DNA from: Gammaproteobacteria bacterium
Lineage (GTDB): Bacteria > Pseudomonadota > Gammaproteobacteria > Legionellales > Legionellaceae
Assembly: GCA_022600515.1 (NCBI GenBank)
Contig: JAHZKG010000007.1
Location: forward strand, 1-40,067
Direction: 5' to 3'
Length of the DNA stretch: 40,067 bases
A program made the position numbers and the translations under genes. The notes below the pieces were generated by a model that had not been told where the DNA came from, searched no databases, and was given only the letters and a program-made list of their open reading frames with translations. Within the stretch, counting starts at the first letter, position 1, and every line of letters begins with the position of its first letter. Positions 14,368 to 24,126 of the stretch are shown here, one piece after another.

Positions 14368-15972
14368 CTATTCAAGCGTTGACTCAAACGTTTTATAGCT
14401 TCCTTTATGATCGATAATCACGCCGCCGGGTTTAAAATACAAAATGCGTTTTGCAATTTTACTAATAAAATGACGACTATGGCTTACAGCTATCAACGTG
14501 CCTTTATAATGCGACAACGCTTCACCTAAAGCCTCAATTGTTTCTAAGTCTAGATGGTTAGTCGGCTCATCAAGCAAAATAATATTAGGCAGTTCAAGCA
14601 TGACTTTAGCAAGTAATAATCGCGCGGATTCACCACCACTCAGCGTTAGAATATCTTTATCAACATCATTTTTTACAAACAACATGCGACCCAACATTTT
14701 TCGAATATCTTGATCGTTCGCACCACGTGTTTCATTTGTTAACCATTCTAAAACGCTTATATGTGTATTAAGCAATTCATGATGGTCTTGTGAAAAATAA
14801 CTAATGCGTGATTCATGCCCCCAGGTAACATCACCTGTATCTTGTTTCAGGTGCCCAGCTAAAAGCTTCATCATCGTTGATTTACCAATACCATTCACCC
14901 CCATGATCGCAACTTTCTCACCGCGGGCAATCTGAAATCGTATATTCTCAAACAACGTTTTTTCTTTAAAGCTTTTTGCTAAATTATCAACTTGGAGCAC
15001 GTGCTTACCTGAAGGACGTGACTCTGTAAACTGAAAACCAGGTGCAATACGAGACGAGTGCTTAATATCTGGAATTTCTACTTTTTCAATCATTTTCATA
15101 CGCGAACGCGCTTGTGCTGCTTTCGAAGCCTTTGCCCCAAACCTATCAACAAAACGCTGCATCTCTGAAATTTTGTTTTCAGCTGATTTTTTCTCAACCG
15201 CTTTTTGCTCTTCAAGCAATTTTTTAGCTGCTAAGAATTTAACATATTTACCTTGATAGGCTCTCACTTCACCATAATCAATATCTAAAATATGATCCGA
15301 CACATGATCAATAAAATCTACATCATGCGAAATGAAAACCAGTAAGCCATTAAATTCAGACTTAAGAAATTTTTCAAGCCAACGAATCGATATAATATCC
15401 AAGTGATTTGTTGGTTCATCTAATAATAAAATCGAAGGCTTTTGAAATAATGTTTGTGCAAGCAAAACGCGAAGCTTATATCCGCCAGATAATGCCTTCA
15501 GTGGCTTATCAAAATATTGTGGCAAGATACCTAAGCCCTCTAAAATACTTTCAGCTTCAGCTTCAGCCGTATATCCATCATAATGCGCAACAACTTCTTC
15601 TAATTCAGCAAGACGGAATCCTTTTTTATCATCCCAATCCTCATCAGAAAAAAGCGCTTCTCGCTCTTGCAAAGCGGCCCATAAGGCAGCTTTGCCTTGC
15701 AAAACAATATCGCGAATTGGTGTATCTTCATAACGGAACTGATCTTGTTTAAGCCAGCCCACACTTGCATGCTTCGGAATCATGACTTCACCTGAAGTCA
15801 GCTCTTCTTCGCCCGTGAGTAATCTAAAAAAAGTTGATTTCCCTGCACCATTAGCACCAACCAGCGCATATGCATTGCCTGAGTTTAGATGCAAATTAAC
15901 ATCTAAAAATAGTAACTTTCGGCCATAAGCCATACCGACTTGTTTGAGCGCAATTGTACAGGGTTCGTTCAT
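14368..15972 (-). CDS. ybiT: ABC-F family ATPase, YbiT type
   Basis: A 534-residue soluble protein with two ABC ATPase domains and no membrane part. Domain 1: Walker A GANGAGKS (39-46), signature LSGGYKLR, Walker B with LLLDEPTNHLD. A charged linker with heptads (about 245-300) is the P-site tRNA interaction motif of ABC-F proteins. Domain 2: Walker A GVNGIGKS, signature LSGGESAR, LLDEPTNHLD. ABC-F proteins bind the ribosomal E site and rescue or tune translation. Length and the FxYEDTPIRDIV region match the YbiT subgroup best. The ribosome binding site GAGGA overlaps the stop codon of the upstream cytochrome b561 gene, so the two are co-transcribed. Confidence 0.92.
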   Translation of the reverse strand: MNEPCTIALKQVGMAYGRKLLFLDVNLHLNSGNAYALVGANGAGKSTFFRLLTGEEELTSGEVMIPKHASVGWLKQDQFRYEDTPIRDIVLQGKAALWAALQEREALFSDEDWDDKKGFRLAELEEVVAHYDGYTAEAEAESILEGLGILPQYFDKPLKALSGGYKLRVLLAQTLFQKPSILLLDEPTNHLDIISIRWLEKFLKSEFNGLLVFISHDVDFIDHVSDHILDIDYGEVRAYQGKYVKFLAAKKLLEEQKAVEKKSAENKISEMQRFVDRFGAKASKAAQARSRMKMIEKVEIPDIKHSSRIAPGFQFTESRPSGKHVLQVDNLAKSFKEKTLFENIRFQIARGEKVAIMGVNGIGKSTMMKLLAGHLKQDTGDVTWGHESRISYFSQDHHELLNTHISVLEWLTNETRGANDQDIRKMLGRMLFVKNDVDKDILTLSGGESARLLLAKVMLELPNIILLDEPTNHLDLETIEALGEALSHYKGTLIAVSHSRHFISKIAKRILYFKPGGVIIDHKGSYKTFESTLE

Positions 15973-15987
15973 TTGAAATTTTAATCC

Positions 15988-16530
15988 TCATGGCATCATA
16001 CGTGTTAGCACATCATCTTTTTGAATTAACCAATGCTTTAAAGCACCTGCTATATGCAAACCGACCAAGCCTAATAATATCCAGGCAATCACTCCGTGTG
16101 TGCTATACATCCAATCTGCTATTTTTTCATTCGGTGATAGACCGGGGAATGGTACACTGAACCAGTTAAAATAGACAGGTATTTTATTTGAGGCCGTTGC
16201 CATCAACCAGCCTGAAAGCGCCATTGAAATTAAAAATAAATACAAGCCATACTGAACAAGACTCGCCAAATAACCCTCCCATTTAGGTGTAGCATCAGGT
16301 AATTTTGGCTTCCCTGACAGCACAATCCAAACCACACGGACCAACATCAAACACAAAATCGTCAGGCCGATTGATTTATGTAGCATATAAGCTTGCACTT
16401 TCATTTCTTTGGGTAAATCCGCCAAGAAAAAACCTAGGCCAAGCATCCCTAAAACCAAAACAGCAACAAGCCAATGTAAATATTTAAATCCTGTTGAGTA
16501 ATTTTTAACGTCTTTATTACACCAGTCCAT
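15988..16530 (-). CDS. Cytochrome b561
   Basis: A 180-residue inner-membrane dihaem protein with four membrane helices that passes electrons from ubiquinol, or as suggested for CybB to superoxide. His residues fit the b561 pattern: H19 (KYLHWLVA), H51 (MLHKSIG), H145 (YSTHGVIAW) and H159 (VGLHIAGALKHW, with H166 next). The start at ATG 16530 is chosen because GGGGA lies 5 bases before it and the family begins just ahead of the first haem His. In-frame codons upstream, to 16608, would add an unlikely leader. It is followed 15 bp later by the ABC-F gene. Confidence 0.88.
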   Translation of the reverse strand: MDWCNKDVKNYSTGFKYLHWLVAVLVLGMLGLGFFLADLPKEMKVQAYMLHKSIGLTILCLMLVRVVWIVLSGKPKLPDATPKWEGYLASLVQYGLYLFLISMALSGWLMATASNKIPVYFNWFSVPFPGLSPNEKIADWMYSTHGVIAWILLGLVGLHIAGALKHWLIQKDDVLTRMMP

Positions 16531-16687
16531 TGCATTCCCCATAAATATAAAAAAAATAGCGCTGTTATTTTTTTGACAAAAGAAAGCTATTAAAATACAA
16601 CTTTTCACCTCATAATAAATAACGCATCAGTTTAAGTAAAGCATAACACTTACATATACATAACAAATTAACAGCGAGATACACGCT

Positions 16688-17200
16688 ATGCCAGATGCTC
16701 AAACAACCTATAAAATGCCTGTTATTACAAACACAGACCGAACCTATGAATTTTTGCCTTTGGCGCAGCATCTATTAAGCGGTAATCCAAACGACCCGAG
16801 CACCAGAGAATCAATACATACGCTCATCTATAATAACGCACTCTCTGAGCAGATTACAGTCTTAGATGCCGAAGAAGGCGATGGCATGACGCCCCTAATA
16901 GTTGCTTTAGTTACAAAGAGACTATACATCGTTCAGGCTATTTTAGAGCATGATTATTTTCAAACAGACAAAGCCGCACATAGCGATGAGCTCTGGGCGC
17001 TTCTGCAGCAATCTGAGCGGCTTAATCTAGAGCCTTTACACTTAACACCTGAAGCACATAAAGCTTTATTGCAGAATATTCTAACTCCCTCTGAAGCATC
17101 AGGTGAAGTACAACCTCACCCGCTCTATCTATTTTTTAAAAGCGCTGAACACGAATATGCCACTTCTTTTTTGGTAAGCCCAGAGCACATACTGTCTTAG
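16688..17200 (+). CDS. Ankyrin-like orphan protein, possibly frameshifted
   Basis: A 170-residue protein with one recognisable ankyrin repeat at about residues 58-88 (DAEEGDGMTPLIVALVTKRL, then IVQAILEH), matching the G-x-T-P-L-x-x-A core. The flanking helices may be degenerate repeats. Such proteins bind host proteins in many Legionellales, but eukaryote-facing function is inference. The last 12 residues follow a run of six T (17167-17172). With one T more, the frame would continue as FGKPRAHTVLDKMQAY and end KRTRTQEPTAG at a TAA at 17278-17280, a hydrophilic tail of normal composition. The annotated stop may therefore come from a homopolymer deletion, or slippage may yield both forms. Confidence 0.6.
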   Translation: MPDAQTTYKMPVITNTDRTYEFLPLAQHLLSGNPNDPSTRESIHTLIYNNALSEQITVLDAEEGDGMTPLIVALVTKRLYIVQAILEHDYFQTDKAAHSDELWALLQQSERLNLEPLHLTPEAHKALLQNILTPSEASGEVQPHPLYLFFKSAEHEYATSFLVSPEHILS

Positions 17201-17323
17201 ATAAAATGCAAGCATATATAGACGGGGACGCACCGCCTGATGCAAAACGCACGCGAACGCAGGAGCCCACAGCAGGATAAACGCATCTACATTTGATCCG
17301 TGCTTTTATCAACACATAGATCA

Positions 17324-17373
17324 CCCCTCATCTGGTGCTACGCACCACCTTCTCCCCGCTGAGCGGGGAGAAG
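17324..17373. repeat. REP-like element, third copy of the GGGAGAAG family
   Basis: CCCCTCATC, then stem-loop GGTGCTACGCACC, then ACCTTCTCCCCGCTGAGCGG and GGAGAAG. Order and spacing match 3074-3126 (CCCCCATC, GCCCTATCGGGC, ACCTTCCCCCGCCCAGCGGG and AGAAG), while the first stem has changed on both sides. It lies between the 3' ends of the convergent ankyrin-like and glutamate dehydrogenase genes, and its second hairpin could terminate either. Confidence 0.75.
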
Positions 17374-17410
17374 AAAATCACAGTAATGCATCACACAAAT
17401 ATAGATACGC

Positions 17411-20400
17411 TTACTCTGCTGTTGATTCTTGTACAGTTGCTTCTGTTAAATCAAGTAACTCACGAATAGCCACAAAGAACATGGTGTAATTTAAGACATT
17501 CGAGGAGCGAAGCTCAGCCACTACTTGATGCCAACGTGTAATCAACAGCGCATTTGTTGTAGCCCATGCTTGCAAGCCCGCATCGTCTGTTTTTATTTTA
17601 TCTTTAAAGTTTAGGATAGCCGCCGTTAATTTACGCTGCTGCCCATCTAAATCATCTCGAAGTGCTTCACGCGACAAAGCTTCCCAGTGCGTTTCTGTAG
17701 GATGCTCAATTAAGTGAAAACGAATCCATGATAACTCTAAAAATTCGCCCACATCAAAATAGACTTTTCCAACTTTTTCAACCGGCAAATTTTGCTCTTC
17801 AGAAATTTCAATAATATCCATCGCAAAGAAAAGGGTTCGATTGGCTGTCAAACCATCAGCCATCGCATCAGGTAATCCTAAGGCACGATAATGCGCTGCC
17901 TGAGAAATGTAGGTTTTTTTCTGCTCTTTACCCAGCAAACCCAATAATGCTTTCTTTAAACCATAAACACCTTCTGCATAGCGATTGATGGTATCTGCCA
18001 TATCCAGATGATTATGTTTGCAACGTAAGAACCAACGCGCGGTACGCCGCAGCAAACGAACACAGTTCACCATAATTTCTGTTTGATGGCTTGCCTTAAT
18101 AGAAACATCCAAAGCTTCTAACTTTTTCCAGATCTCGCCCATATTAAAAACATCTCGCGCAATGATATATGCACGCACAATCGAAGCAACTGGCGCACCT
18201 GTTTCATCTTGCAAGCGATAAACGAAATTAAAACCCATTTCATTCACAATCATATTACTGAGCGCTGTCGCAATAATTTCACGTTTCAGTGGATGCTGCT
18301 GAATCCCGGATTTAAACCGTGCCTGTAAAGGCTTTGGAAATGCATCAAGCAAATAAGGCAGTAAGTAAGTAGATTCAGGAATATCTGAGGCTAAGATAGC
18401 TGTTTTCAAATGAATTTTACTATAACAAAGCAAAATACTAATCTCAGGACTTGCCAGGCCTTTTCCAAGTAATTTTCGCTCGCTGAGTGCTTTTTCTGTT
18501 GGAATAAACTCAAGCTGCCTATCCAGTTTTCCTTCTTGACCCAGCATATTTAAATAACGCGTGTTTAAATCAATAGTACACGCTGCTTGTGCAACCAACA
18601 AACTAATGGCTCGAGTTTGCAAAATATTATCTCGTAGCACCAAGTGAGCCACTTCATCCGTCATAGAGGCCAGTAAAGTGGTTCTTTTTTTCAAACTTAA
18701 TTCTTCTGCCTCAACTTCTTGATTCAACAAAATTTTAATATTAACTTCTTTATCTGAGCAGTCCACCCCCGCTGAATTATCAATAAAGTCGGTATAAATC
18801 AATCCGCCTTTAAGTGAATACTCAATACGTGCCAACTGTGTTAACCCTAAATTTCCCCCCTCACCTACCACACGACAACGCAGAGTGTCAGCATTTACAC
18901 GTATCATATCGTTTGTGTGATCACCTACTTCGAAATGATTTTCTGAAGCCGCTTTTACAAACGTGCCTACGCCCCCACTCCATAATAAATCAACTTGCGC
19001 GGTTAAAATCACTCGAATCAATTCATTGGGCTCAATTGTTTTTTGATTTAACCCAAACAAAGCTTTCATTTCTTTGCTAACAGGGATTGATTTAGCTGTT
19101 CGAGAAAAAACACCCCCACCTTTTGAAATCAACTCAGAATTATAATCTTCCCAACTTGAACGAGGTAAATTAAACAAGCGTTCACGTTCTTTAAAACTAA
19201 TATCTGATTTAGGCGACGGATCAATAAAAATATGAAGGTGATTAAATGCTGCAAGCAAACGAATATGCTTTGAAAGCAACATCCCATTTCCAAATACATC
19301 GCCCGCCATATCACCCACACCAACCACCGTAAAATCAGTGGCCATGATGTTCGTACCCATTTCATAAAAGTGGCGCTTCACAGACTCCCATGCCCCTCGT
19401 GCTGTAATGCCCATTTTTTTATGGTCATAGCCTATAGATCCGCCCGAGGCAAAAGCATCGCCTAACCAAAAGTTATATTCTTCTGAAATATTATTCGCAA
19501 TATCAGAAAATGTTGCTGTTCCTTTATCTGCAGCGACTACAAGATAGGGATCATCTTCGTCATAGCATACAACTGATTTTGGTTTAACCAGCGTATTGCC
19601 TTGGTAATTATCTGTAATATCGAGCAACGCACGAATAAACTGCTGATAACACGCAATACCTTCCGCTAAAATTGCTTCTCGAGACCCATTTTCTGGTAAT
19701 CGCTTTGCTACAAATCCACCTTTTGCGCCACTCGGAACAATCACAGCATTTTTAACTTGCTGTGCTTTCATAAGGCCGAGCACTTCGGTTCGAAAATCTT
19801 CTCTTCTATCTGACCAACGAAGCCCACCACGTGCAATTTTATCACAACGCAAATGAATCCCTTCAAACGTTGGTGAATAGACAAACACCTCATACAATGG
19901 ATAAGGTTGCGGCATGCCTGAAATTTCTGTGCTATCCAGCTTTATCGCAATATAATCGTTAAACTCGCCCTGTGAATTTTTTTGATAAAAATTGGTCCGT
20001 AAGGTATGCATAATCACCTCTACAAACTGCCGGATAATTTTATCTTCATCTAAATTAGTGACTTGGTCTAACGCACTAAAAATTGCTTTGTTCAGCGCTT
20101 TTACTTTATTATCACGCTGTACAATATGTTCAGGAGAAAAACGGGTTTCGAATAAATGAACGAGTTTAGTGGTAATTACATTATGCTTTACCAGGGCCGA
20201 TTCCATATAATCTTGACTAAAAGCAGACCCTATTTGTTTAAAGTATTTAGCATAAGTACGTACCATCGAAACTTGCTGCCAAGTTAACCCTGCAGCCAGT
20301 ACTAAACGATTAAAGCCGTCATTTTCCGCCCCCTGAAACCAGACGCGTTTAAACGCGTCCTGAAAACAGACACGAAGGCATGCCATATCAAATATTGCAT

Positions 20401-22273
20401 CTCGTGTATACTGCATGACAAACTCATTAATCCAGACCACACGCTCGTCTTGTAGCTTCAGAGCATAGGGCCTTTCACTAATCGCGCGCATACCTAAGCA
20501 TTCAAGAATAGGCAGCACATCCGATAGCGCAAGTGTAGAATCGTATTGATATAGCTTTAATCTAAATTCTTCTACACCATCCACTTCTAACGCATGAAAA
20601 TACATTCCTAGCGAATTGTCTTCTGTTAATGTTTCAACCTGGAAAATATCAGCTATCGCTGTTTTAGGTGAAAAACGACTAATATAAGACGCTGAAAATG
20701 CATTTTTATATTGTAAAAATAAAGTGGTCGCTTGCTCTTCTTCTAAGTCTTCTAATAAAAAATGTTGTAAATCATCAACCCAAGAACGTCCCACCTCGAT
20801 TAAGCGCTTCTCAATCGCGTCAAAATCATATGTATTTTTATCATGTGTATTCAAACGAATCAAAAAATGAATGCGTGCTAATACAGATTCTGAAAAATAA
20901 GTTGCAAATATAATATTCTCTGTACCAAACGTTTCGCTTAAAAACCCTTGCATTACTTTTCGAACATCGGTATTAAACCGCTCTTTCGGGATATAAACCA
21001 AACAAGATACAAACCGTCTATAAACATCCATACGCGCAAACATACGAATACGGCGACGTTCTCGCATATGAAAAATACCCATCGACATTTCAAGCAATTT
21101 GTCTTCTGAGGCTTGAATCAAATCATCACGTGGTAAGGTTTCTAAAATATTTAATAACACTTTTCCAGCATGACTCCGTGGGTTAAGCAATGACTCTTTC
21201 ATCACGCAAGCCACTTTATGGCGCAAAAAAGGAATGTGCCTTGGATTCGTGTTATACGCAGCAGAGGTATACAACCCGACAATACGTCGCTCCCCAATCA
21301 CCTCTCCTTTTTCATCGAATCGTTTAATCCCAATATAATCCATGTAGGTATCACGATGTACGGTAGATAAACGATTGATTTTAGACATCACTAAAATACA
21401 CGACGATAACATCAGTTGATGTGCTTCAGGTGTTAACTCTGAGAGAATGTGCGTATCTGATCTATTTAATGCGCCACGCAAAACACCTAGCCCTGTTTCA
21501 GGTAAACGCTTTAAAAACACTTCTTTTTTTACTTGTGTTAACTCATAGTCACACACACCTAAAAAAGTAAAATGATGATCCTCTATCCATTTTAAAAATA
21601 ATTGGGTTTCTTCAATTTCAAAATCATCAAGTGCAGCAGGGGCATGCTCTAATTCTTCAATACTTGCTCGCAGACGCTCCCGCATAATGGTCCAGTCTTC
21701 AACCACCGCTCGGTTTACTTTAAGCACCCGCTCAAGTTCTGCTTTAAGCGCGCCTAATGCTTTCTCATCGACGGCTTTATCCATTTCTATCAAAATAGCA
21801 GCTTCAACAATAACATCAGGCCGTGCAGCACCTAATGGCGGAAAAACACCGGTTACAAGACGATCCTTTCCTCGCTCAAGACGCATACCGCCCATATGCA
21901 TAATTAAATGAGAAGAAAAACCCATTCGATTAACGGTCATACGAATTGTGTCTATAAGAAAAGGCTCATCATTCACCACCACTTCAAGCAGGGTATAAGG
22001 TGTTTTCCAACCGTCCTGCTCTACTGATGGATTATAAATTTGGATATTGGGTTTATTCTTTTTTCTTTTCTGAATAGTCGACCAAAAATGAATTGATGCG
22101 CAACTCAGGCTCTCGGTGGTCCAATCTTGTAAATCTTCAAGTCCCACTGTATTTAAAAATTGACGAATAAATTCGACACACAGTTGAGCGTTTTTTTTGC
22201 CGATCTTTGTATTAATACATGCCACGACATCTTGAATAATACGTTCTTTACCCACTTCAAAAATATGTGTCAT
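17411..22273 (-). CDS. NAD-specific glutamate dehydrogenase, 180-kDa class
   Basis: A 1620-residue cytoplasmic enzyme that oxidises glutamate to 2-oxoglutarate and ammonium with NAD, mainly for glutamate catabolism. Length and architecture match the large class first described in Streptomyces and Pseudomonas (often gdhB). It has a long N-terminal regulatory half (about 1-720), then the catalytic core with IARGGLRWSDRREDFRTEVL and VPSGAKGGFV (catalytic Lys region, about 810-850), FASGGSIGYDHKKMGITARG, the NAD-binding VVGVGDMAGDVFGNG, then a helical C-terminal domain. ATG 22273 is preferred over TTG 22288: GAGGAG stands before it, and it follows the transpeptidase stop by 4 bp. It ends an operon with aldehyde dehydrogenase and L,D-transpeptidase. 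Confidence 0.95.
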   Translation of the reverse strand: MTHIFEVGKERIIQDVVACINTKIGKKNAQLCVEFIRQFLNTVGLEDLQDWTTESLSCASIHFWSTIQKRKKNKPNIQIYNPSVEQDGWKTPYTLLEVVVNDEPFLIDTIRMTVNRMGFSSHLIMHMGGMRLERGKDRLVTGVFPPLGAARPDVIVEAAILIEMDKAVDEKALGALKAELERVLKVNRAVVEDWTIMRERLRASIEELEHAPAALDDFEIEETQLFLKWIEDHHFTFLGVCDYELTQVKKEVFLKRLPETGLGVLRGALNRSDTHILSELTPEAHQLMLSSCILVMSKINRLSTVHRDTYMDYIGIKRFDEKGEVIGERRIVGLYTSAAYNTNPRHIPFLRHKVACVMKESLLNPRSHAGKVLLNILETLPRDDLIQASEDKLLEMSMGIFHMRERRRIRMFARMDVYRRFVSCLVYIPKERFNTDVRKVMQGFLSETFGTENIIFATYFSESVLARIHFLIRLNTHDKNTYDFDAIEKRLIEVGRSWVDDLQHFLLEDLEEEQATTLFLQYKNAFSASYISRFSPKTAIADIFQVETLTEDNSLGMYFHALEVDGVEEFRLKLYQYDSTLALSDVLPILECLGMRAISERPYALKLQDERVVWINEFVMQYTRDAIFDMACLRVCFQDAFKRVWFQGAENDGFNRLVLAAGLTWQQVSMVRTYAKYFKQIGSAFSQDYMESALVKHNVITTKLVHLFETRFSPEHIVQRDNKVKALNKAIFSALDQVTNLDEDKIIRQFVEVIMHTLRTNFYQKNSQGEFNDYIAIKLDSTEISGMPQPYPLYEVFVYSPTFEGIHLRCDKIARGGLRWSDRREDFRTEVLGLMKAQQVKNAVIVPSGAKGGFVAKRLPENGSREAILAEGIACYQQFIRALLDITDNYQGNTLVKPKSVVCYDEDDPYLVVAADKGTATFSDIANNISEEYNFWLGDAFASGGSIGYDHKKMGITARGAWESVKRHFYEMGTNIMATDFTVVGVGDMAGDVFGNGMLLSKHIRLLAAFNHLHIFIDPSPKSDISFKERERLFNLPRSSWEDYNSELISKGGGVFSRTAKSIPVSKEMKALFGLNQKTIEPNELIRVILTAQVDLLWSGGVGTFVKAASENHFEVGDHTNDMIRVNADTLRCRVVGEGGNLGLTQLARIEYSLKGGLIYTDFIDNSAGVDCSDKEVNIKILLNQEVEAEELSLKKRTTLLASMTDEVAHLVLRDNILQTRAISLLVAQAACTIDLNTRYLNMLGQEGKLDRQLEFIPTEKALSERKLLGKGLASPEISILLCYSKIHLKTAILASDIPESTYLLPYLLDAFPKPLQARFKSGIQQHPLKREIIATALSNMIVNEMGFNFVYRLQDETGAPVASIVRAYIIARDVFNMGEIWKKLEALDVSIKASHQTEIMVNCVRLLRRTARWFLRCKHNHLDMADTINRYAEGVYGLKKALLGLLGKEQKKTYISQAAHYRALGLPDAMADGLTANRTLFFAMDIIEISEEQNLPVEKVGKVYFDVGEFLELSWIRFHLIEHPTETHWEALSREALRDDLDGQQRKLTAAILNFKDKIKTDDAGLQAWATTNALLITRWHQVVAELRSSNVLNYTMFFVAIRELLDLTEATVQESTAE

Positions 22274-22277
22274 ACCT

Positions 22278-22763
22278 TCACTCCTCAATCAGAACTGATG
22301 TACCTACTGTAGCCCAATCAGCCAATGCAATCATGTCTTGATTACACATACGAATACATCCATGAGAACCAGGCGCCTCAAACGATGTTTCATCAGGTGT
22401 ACCATGGATATAAATAAAGCGGCTCTGTGTATCCACAGCGACCCCTTGATTAAATCCAGGCTCAAGCCCTGCTAACCATATAATGCGTGTTAATATCCAG
22501 TCTCTCTCGGGATTAGCCTCAGCTAATGCTTTTGTATATATTTCACCGGTCCACTCACGTGCAATAAACACACTGTTTTCAGCATGCCCAAGCCCTAGTA
22601 TTTGATACACAGCGTGCTGACCTCTTGGCGTGCATTCACTGTTTAATTGCTCACCCACACCGTTTTTAGCAGTTGATACAGGATAGCGCTTTAATAACGT
22701 CCCTTCTTCAAAACACGTTAAATTTTGAGAAGCAACAGAAACAATTATATTCTTCTTAAGCAT
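22278..22763 (-). CDS. L,D-transpeptidase (YkuD domain), no signal peptide
   Basis: A 161-residue protein consisting of little more than a YkuD catalytic domain. The active-site signature is complete: His120 (HGTPDE), then SHGCIRM with Ser133, His134, Gly135, the nucleophile Cys136 and Arg138. Such enzymes crosslink peptidoglycan 3-3 or attach lipoproteins in the periplasm. Here no signal peptide or membrane anchor is visible: the N-terminus reads MLKKNIIVSVASQNLTCFEE and passes straight into the fold. ATG 22763 overlaps the end of the aldehyde dehydrogenase gene by 8 bp; a TTG 6 bases earlier is less likely. Related one-domain proteins without signals occur in Legionella-like genomes; how they reach the wall is unclear. 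Confidence 0.88.
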   Translation of the reverse strand: MLKKNIIVSVASQNLTCFEEGTLLKRYPVSTAKNGVGEQLNSECTPRGQHAVYQILGLGHAENSVFIAREWTGEIYTKALAEANPERDWILTRIIWLAGLEPGFNQGVAVDTQSRFIYIHGTPDETSFEAPGSHGCIRMCNQDMIALADWATVGTSVLIEE

Positions 22764-24126
22764 GTCCAATGGCCACCGTTTTCATATTTACAAAGGCTAA
22801 AATACCTTCTCTTGACAGCTCACGCCCAAACCCTGACTGCTTAATCCCACCAAACGGAACACGTGGATCGGAGGTTACTTTTCCATTCACAAAACAAGTC
22901 CCAGCCTCAAGCTCATCCATTGCAATTCGCTCACCACGCACTTCATCTCGTGTAAAAATAGAAGCACCTAAACCATAAACCGTTTGATTCGCTAACTGGA
23001 GCGCCTCGACTTCATCATCGACTGCAATTAAAGCAATCACAGGCCCAAACAACTCATCATCAAATGCAGGCATCCCGGGTGTGACATGGGTTAAAATCGT
23101 CACTGGATAATAAAAGCCTTTTTCATCCGGTATTTTTCCACCCATCACCAACTGAGCACCTTTTTCAATAGAAGCAAGCACTTGCGCATGCACTGTATCT
23201 CGCAAATCAGCCCGTGCCATAGGTCCCATAACGATGTCTTTATCTAATGGATTTCCAATCGAGTAATTTTTTACACTGGCTTTAATTGCTTTTAATAAAT
23301 TATCTTTAACAGCAGAAACCGCAATAATGCGTTTTGCCGCAATACAGACCTGCCCCGTATTATTTAATCTTGAGGCAACAATTGCATCTGCTGCTAATTG
23401 AATATCTGCATCAGCCAAAACAACGGCTGGATCGCTTCCCCCTAATTCAAGCACCACACGCTTTAAATGTTTGCCTGCCTGTGCTGCTACTTCAGCACCG
23501 GCTGCTGCACTGCCGGTAAAGGTCACCCCCACAACCGCTTCATGTGCAATCACATCCGCTGCCACCGCATTATCAAGTGCCATATGCTGAAACACATGCT
23601 CCGGAAATCCTGCATCTAAAAACAAGCGTTCTATCGCCTCGCCTGTGCCTGTTGAAATCGGGGCATGCTTTAAAATCGTCGTATTACCCGCTGCAATCGT
23701 CGGCACCGCGTATCTAAAAACCTGCCAAAATGGAAAATTCCAAGGCATTATAGCAAAAACAACCCCGAGTGGTCGATAGACCACTTTGGTTTCTTTCATT
23801 GCGGTTTGCACTAACTCGTCAGCTAGATATTGCGGTGTATGCTCTGCATAATGCTCACAAACCCAAATACATTTATCCAGCTCACTTAAACCCGCTGTCA
23901 TTGGCTTACCCATTTCCGTTGCCATTAAACGGGCATAATCTTCTTTTTTAGCGCGCAAGCACGTTGCAAGATTTAAAATATATGTGCGTCGCGTTTCCCA
24001 AGCCGTTTTTTTCCAAGTTTGATAAGCTGCTTGTGCATCCGCAACATGTGCATATGCTGCCTTTTTTGAGAGCACGGGGTATGACTGAATAACTGCTTCA
24101 GTTGCGGGATTAATCGTTTGAATCAT
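22756..24126 (-). CDS. Aldehyde dehydrogenase, succinate-semialdehyde type
   Basis: A 456-residue NAD(P)-dependent aldehyde dehydrogenase. Seen: RPLGVVFAIMPWNFPFWQ (coenzyme domain), TFTGSAAAG, the catalytic Glu in LELGGSDP (about 226), and the nucleophile Cys in NNTGQVCIAAKR (about 260), then PFGGIKQSGFGRE near the C-terminus. The FPFWQVFR and NTGQVCIAAKR variants and the length fit the Sad/YneI branch, which oxidises succinate semialdehyde to succinate in GABA breakdown. The gene heads an operon with an L,D-transpeptidase and NAD-GDH. Pairing with glutamate dehydrogenase supports a job in glutamate/GABA catabolism. Exact substrate is inferred. Confidence 0.9.
   Translation of the reverse strand: MIQTINPATEAVIQSYPVLSKKAAYAHVADAQAAYQTWKKTAWETRRTYILNLATCLRAKKEDYARLMATEMGKPMTAGLSELDKCIWVCEHYAEHTPQYLADELVQTAMKETKVVYRPLGVVFAIMPWNFPFWQVFRYAVPTIAAGNTTILKHAPISTGTGEAIERLFLDAGFPEHVFQHMALDNAVAADVIAHEAVVGVTFTGSAAAGAEVAAQAGKHLKRVVLELGGSDPAVVLADADIQLAADAIVASRLNNTGQVCIAAKRIIAVSAVKDNLLKAIKASVKNYSIGNPLDKDIVMGPMARADLRDTVHAQVLASIEKGAQLVMGGKIPDEKGFYYPVTILTHVTPGMPAFDDELFGPVIALIAVDDEVEALQLANQTVYGLGASIFTRDEVRGERIAMDELEAGTCFVNGKVTSDPRVPFGGIKQSGFGRELSREGILAFVNMKTVAIGHA

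Noticed and set aside
22274..22288. TTG start five codons upstream for glutamate dehydrogenase
   Set aside because: The ATG at 22273 has GAGGAG at the correct distance; the TTG start would place the ribosome binding site inside the coding sequence.
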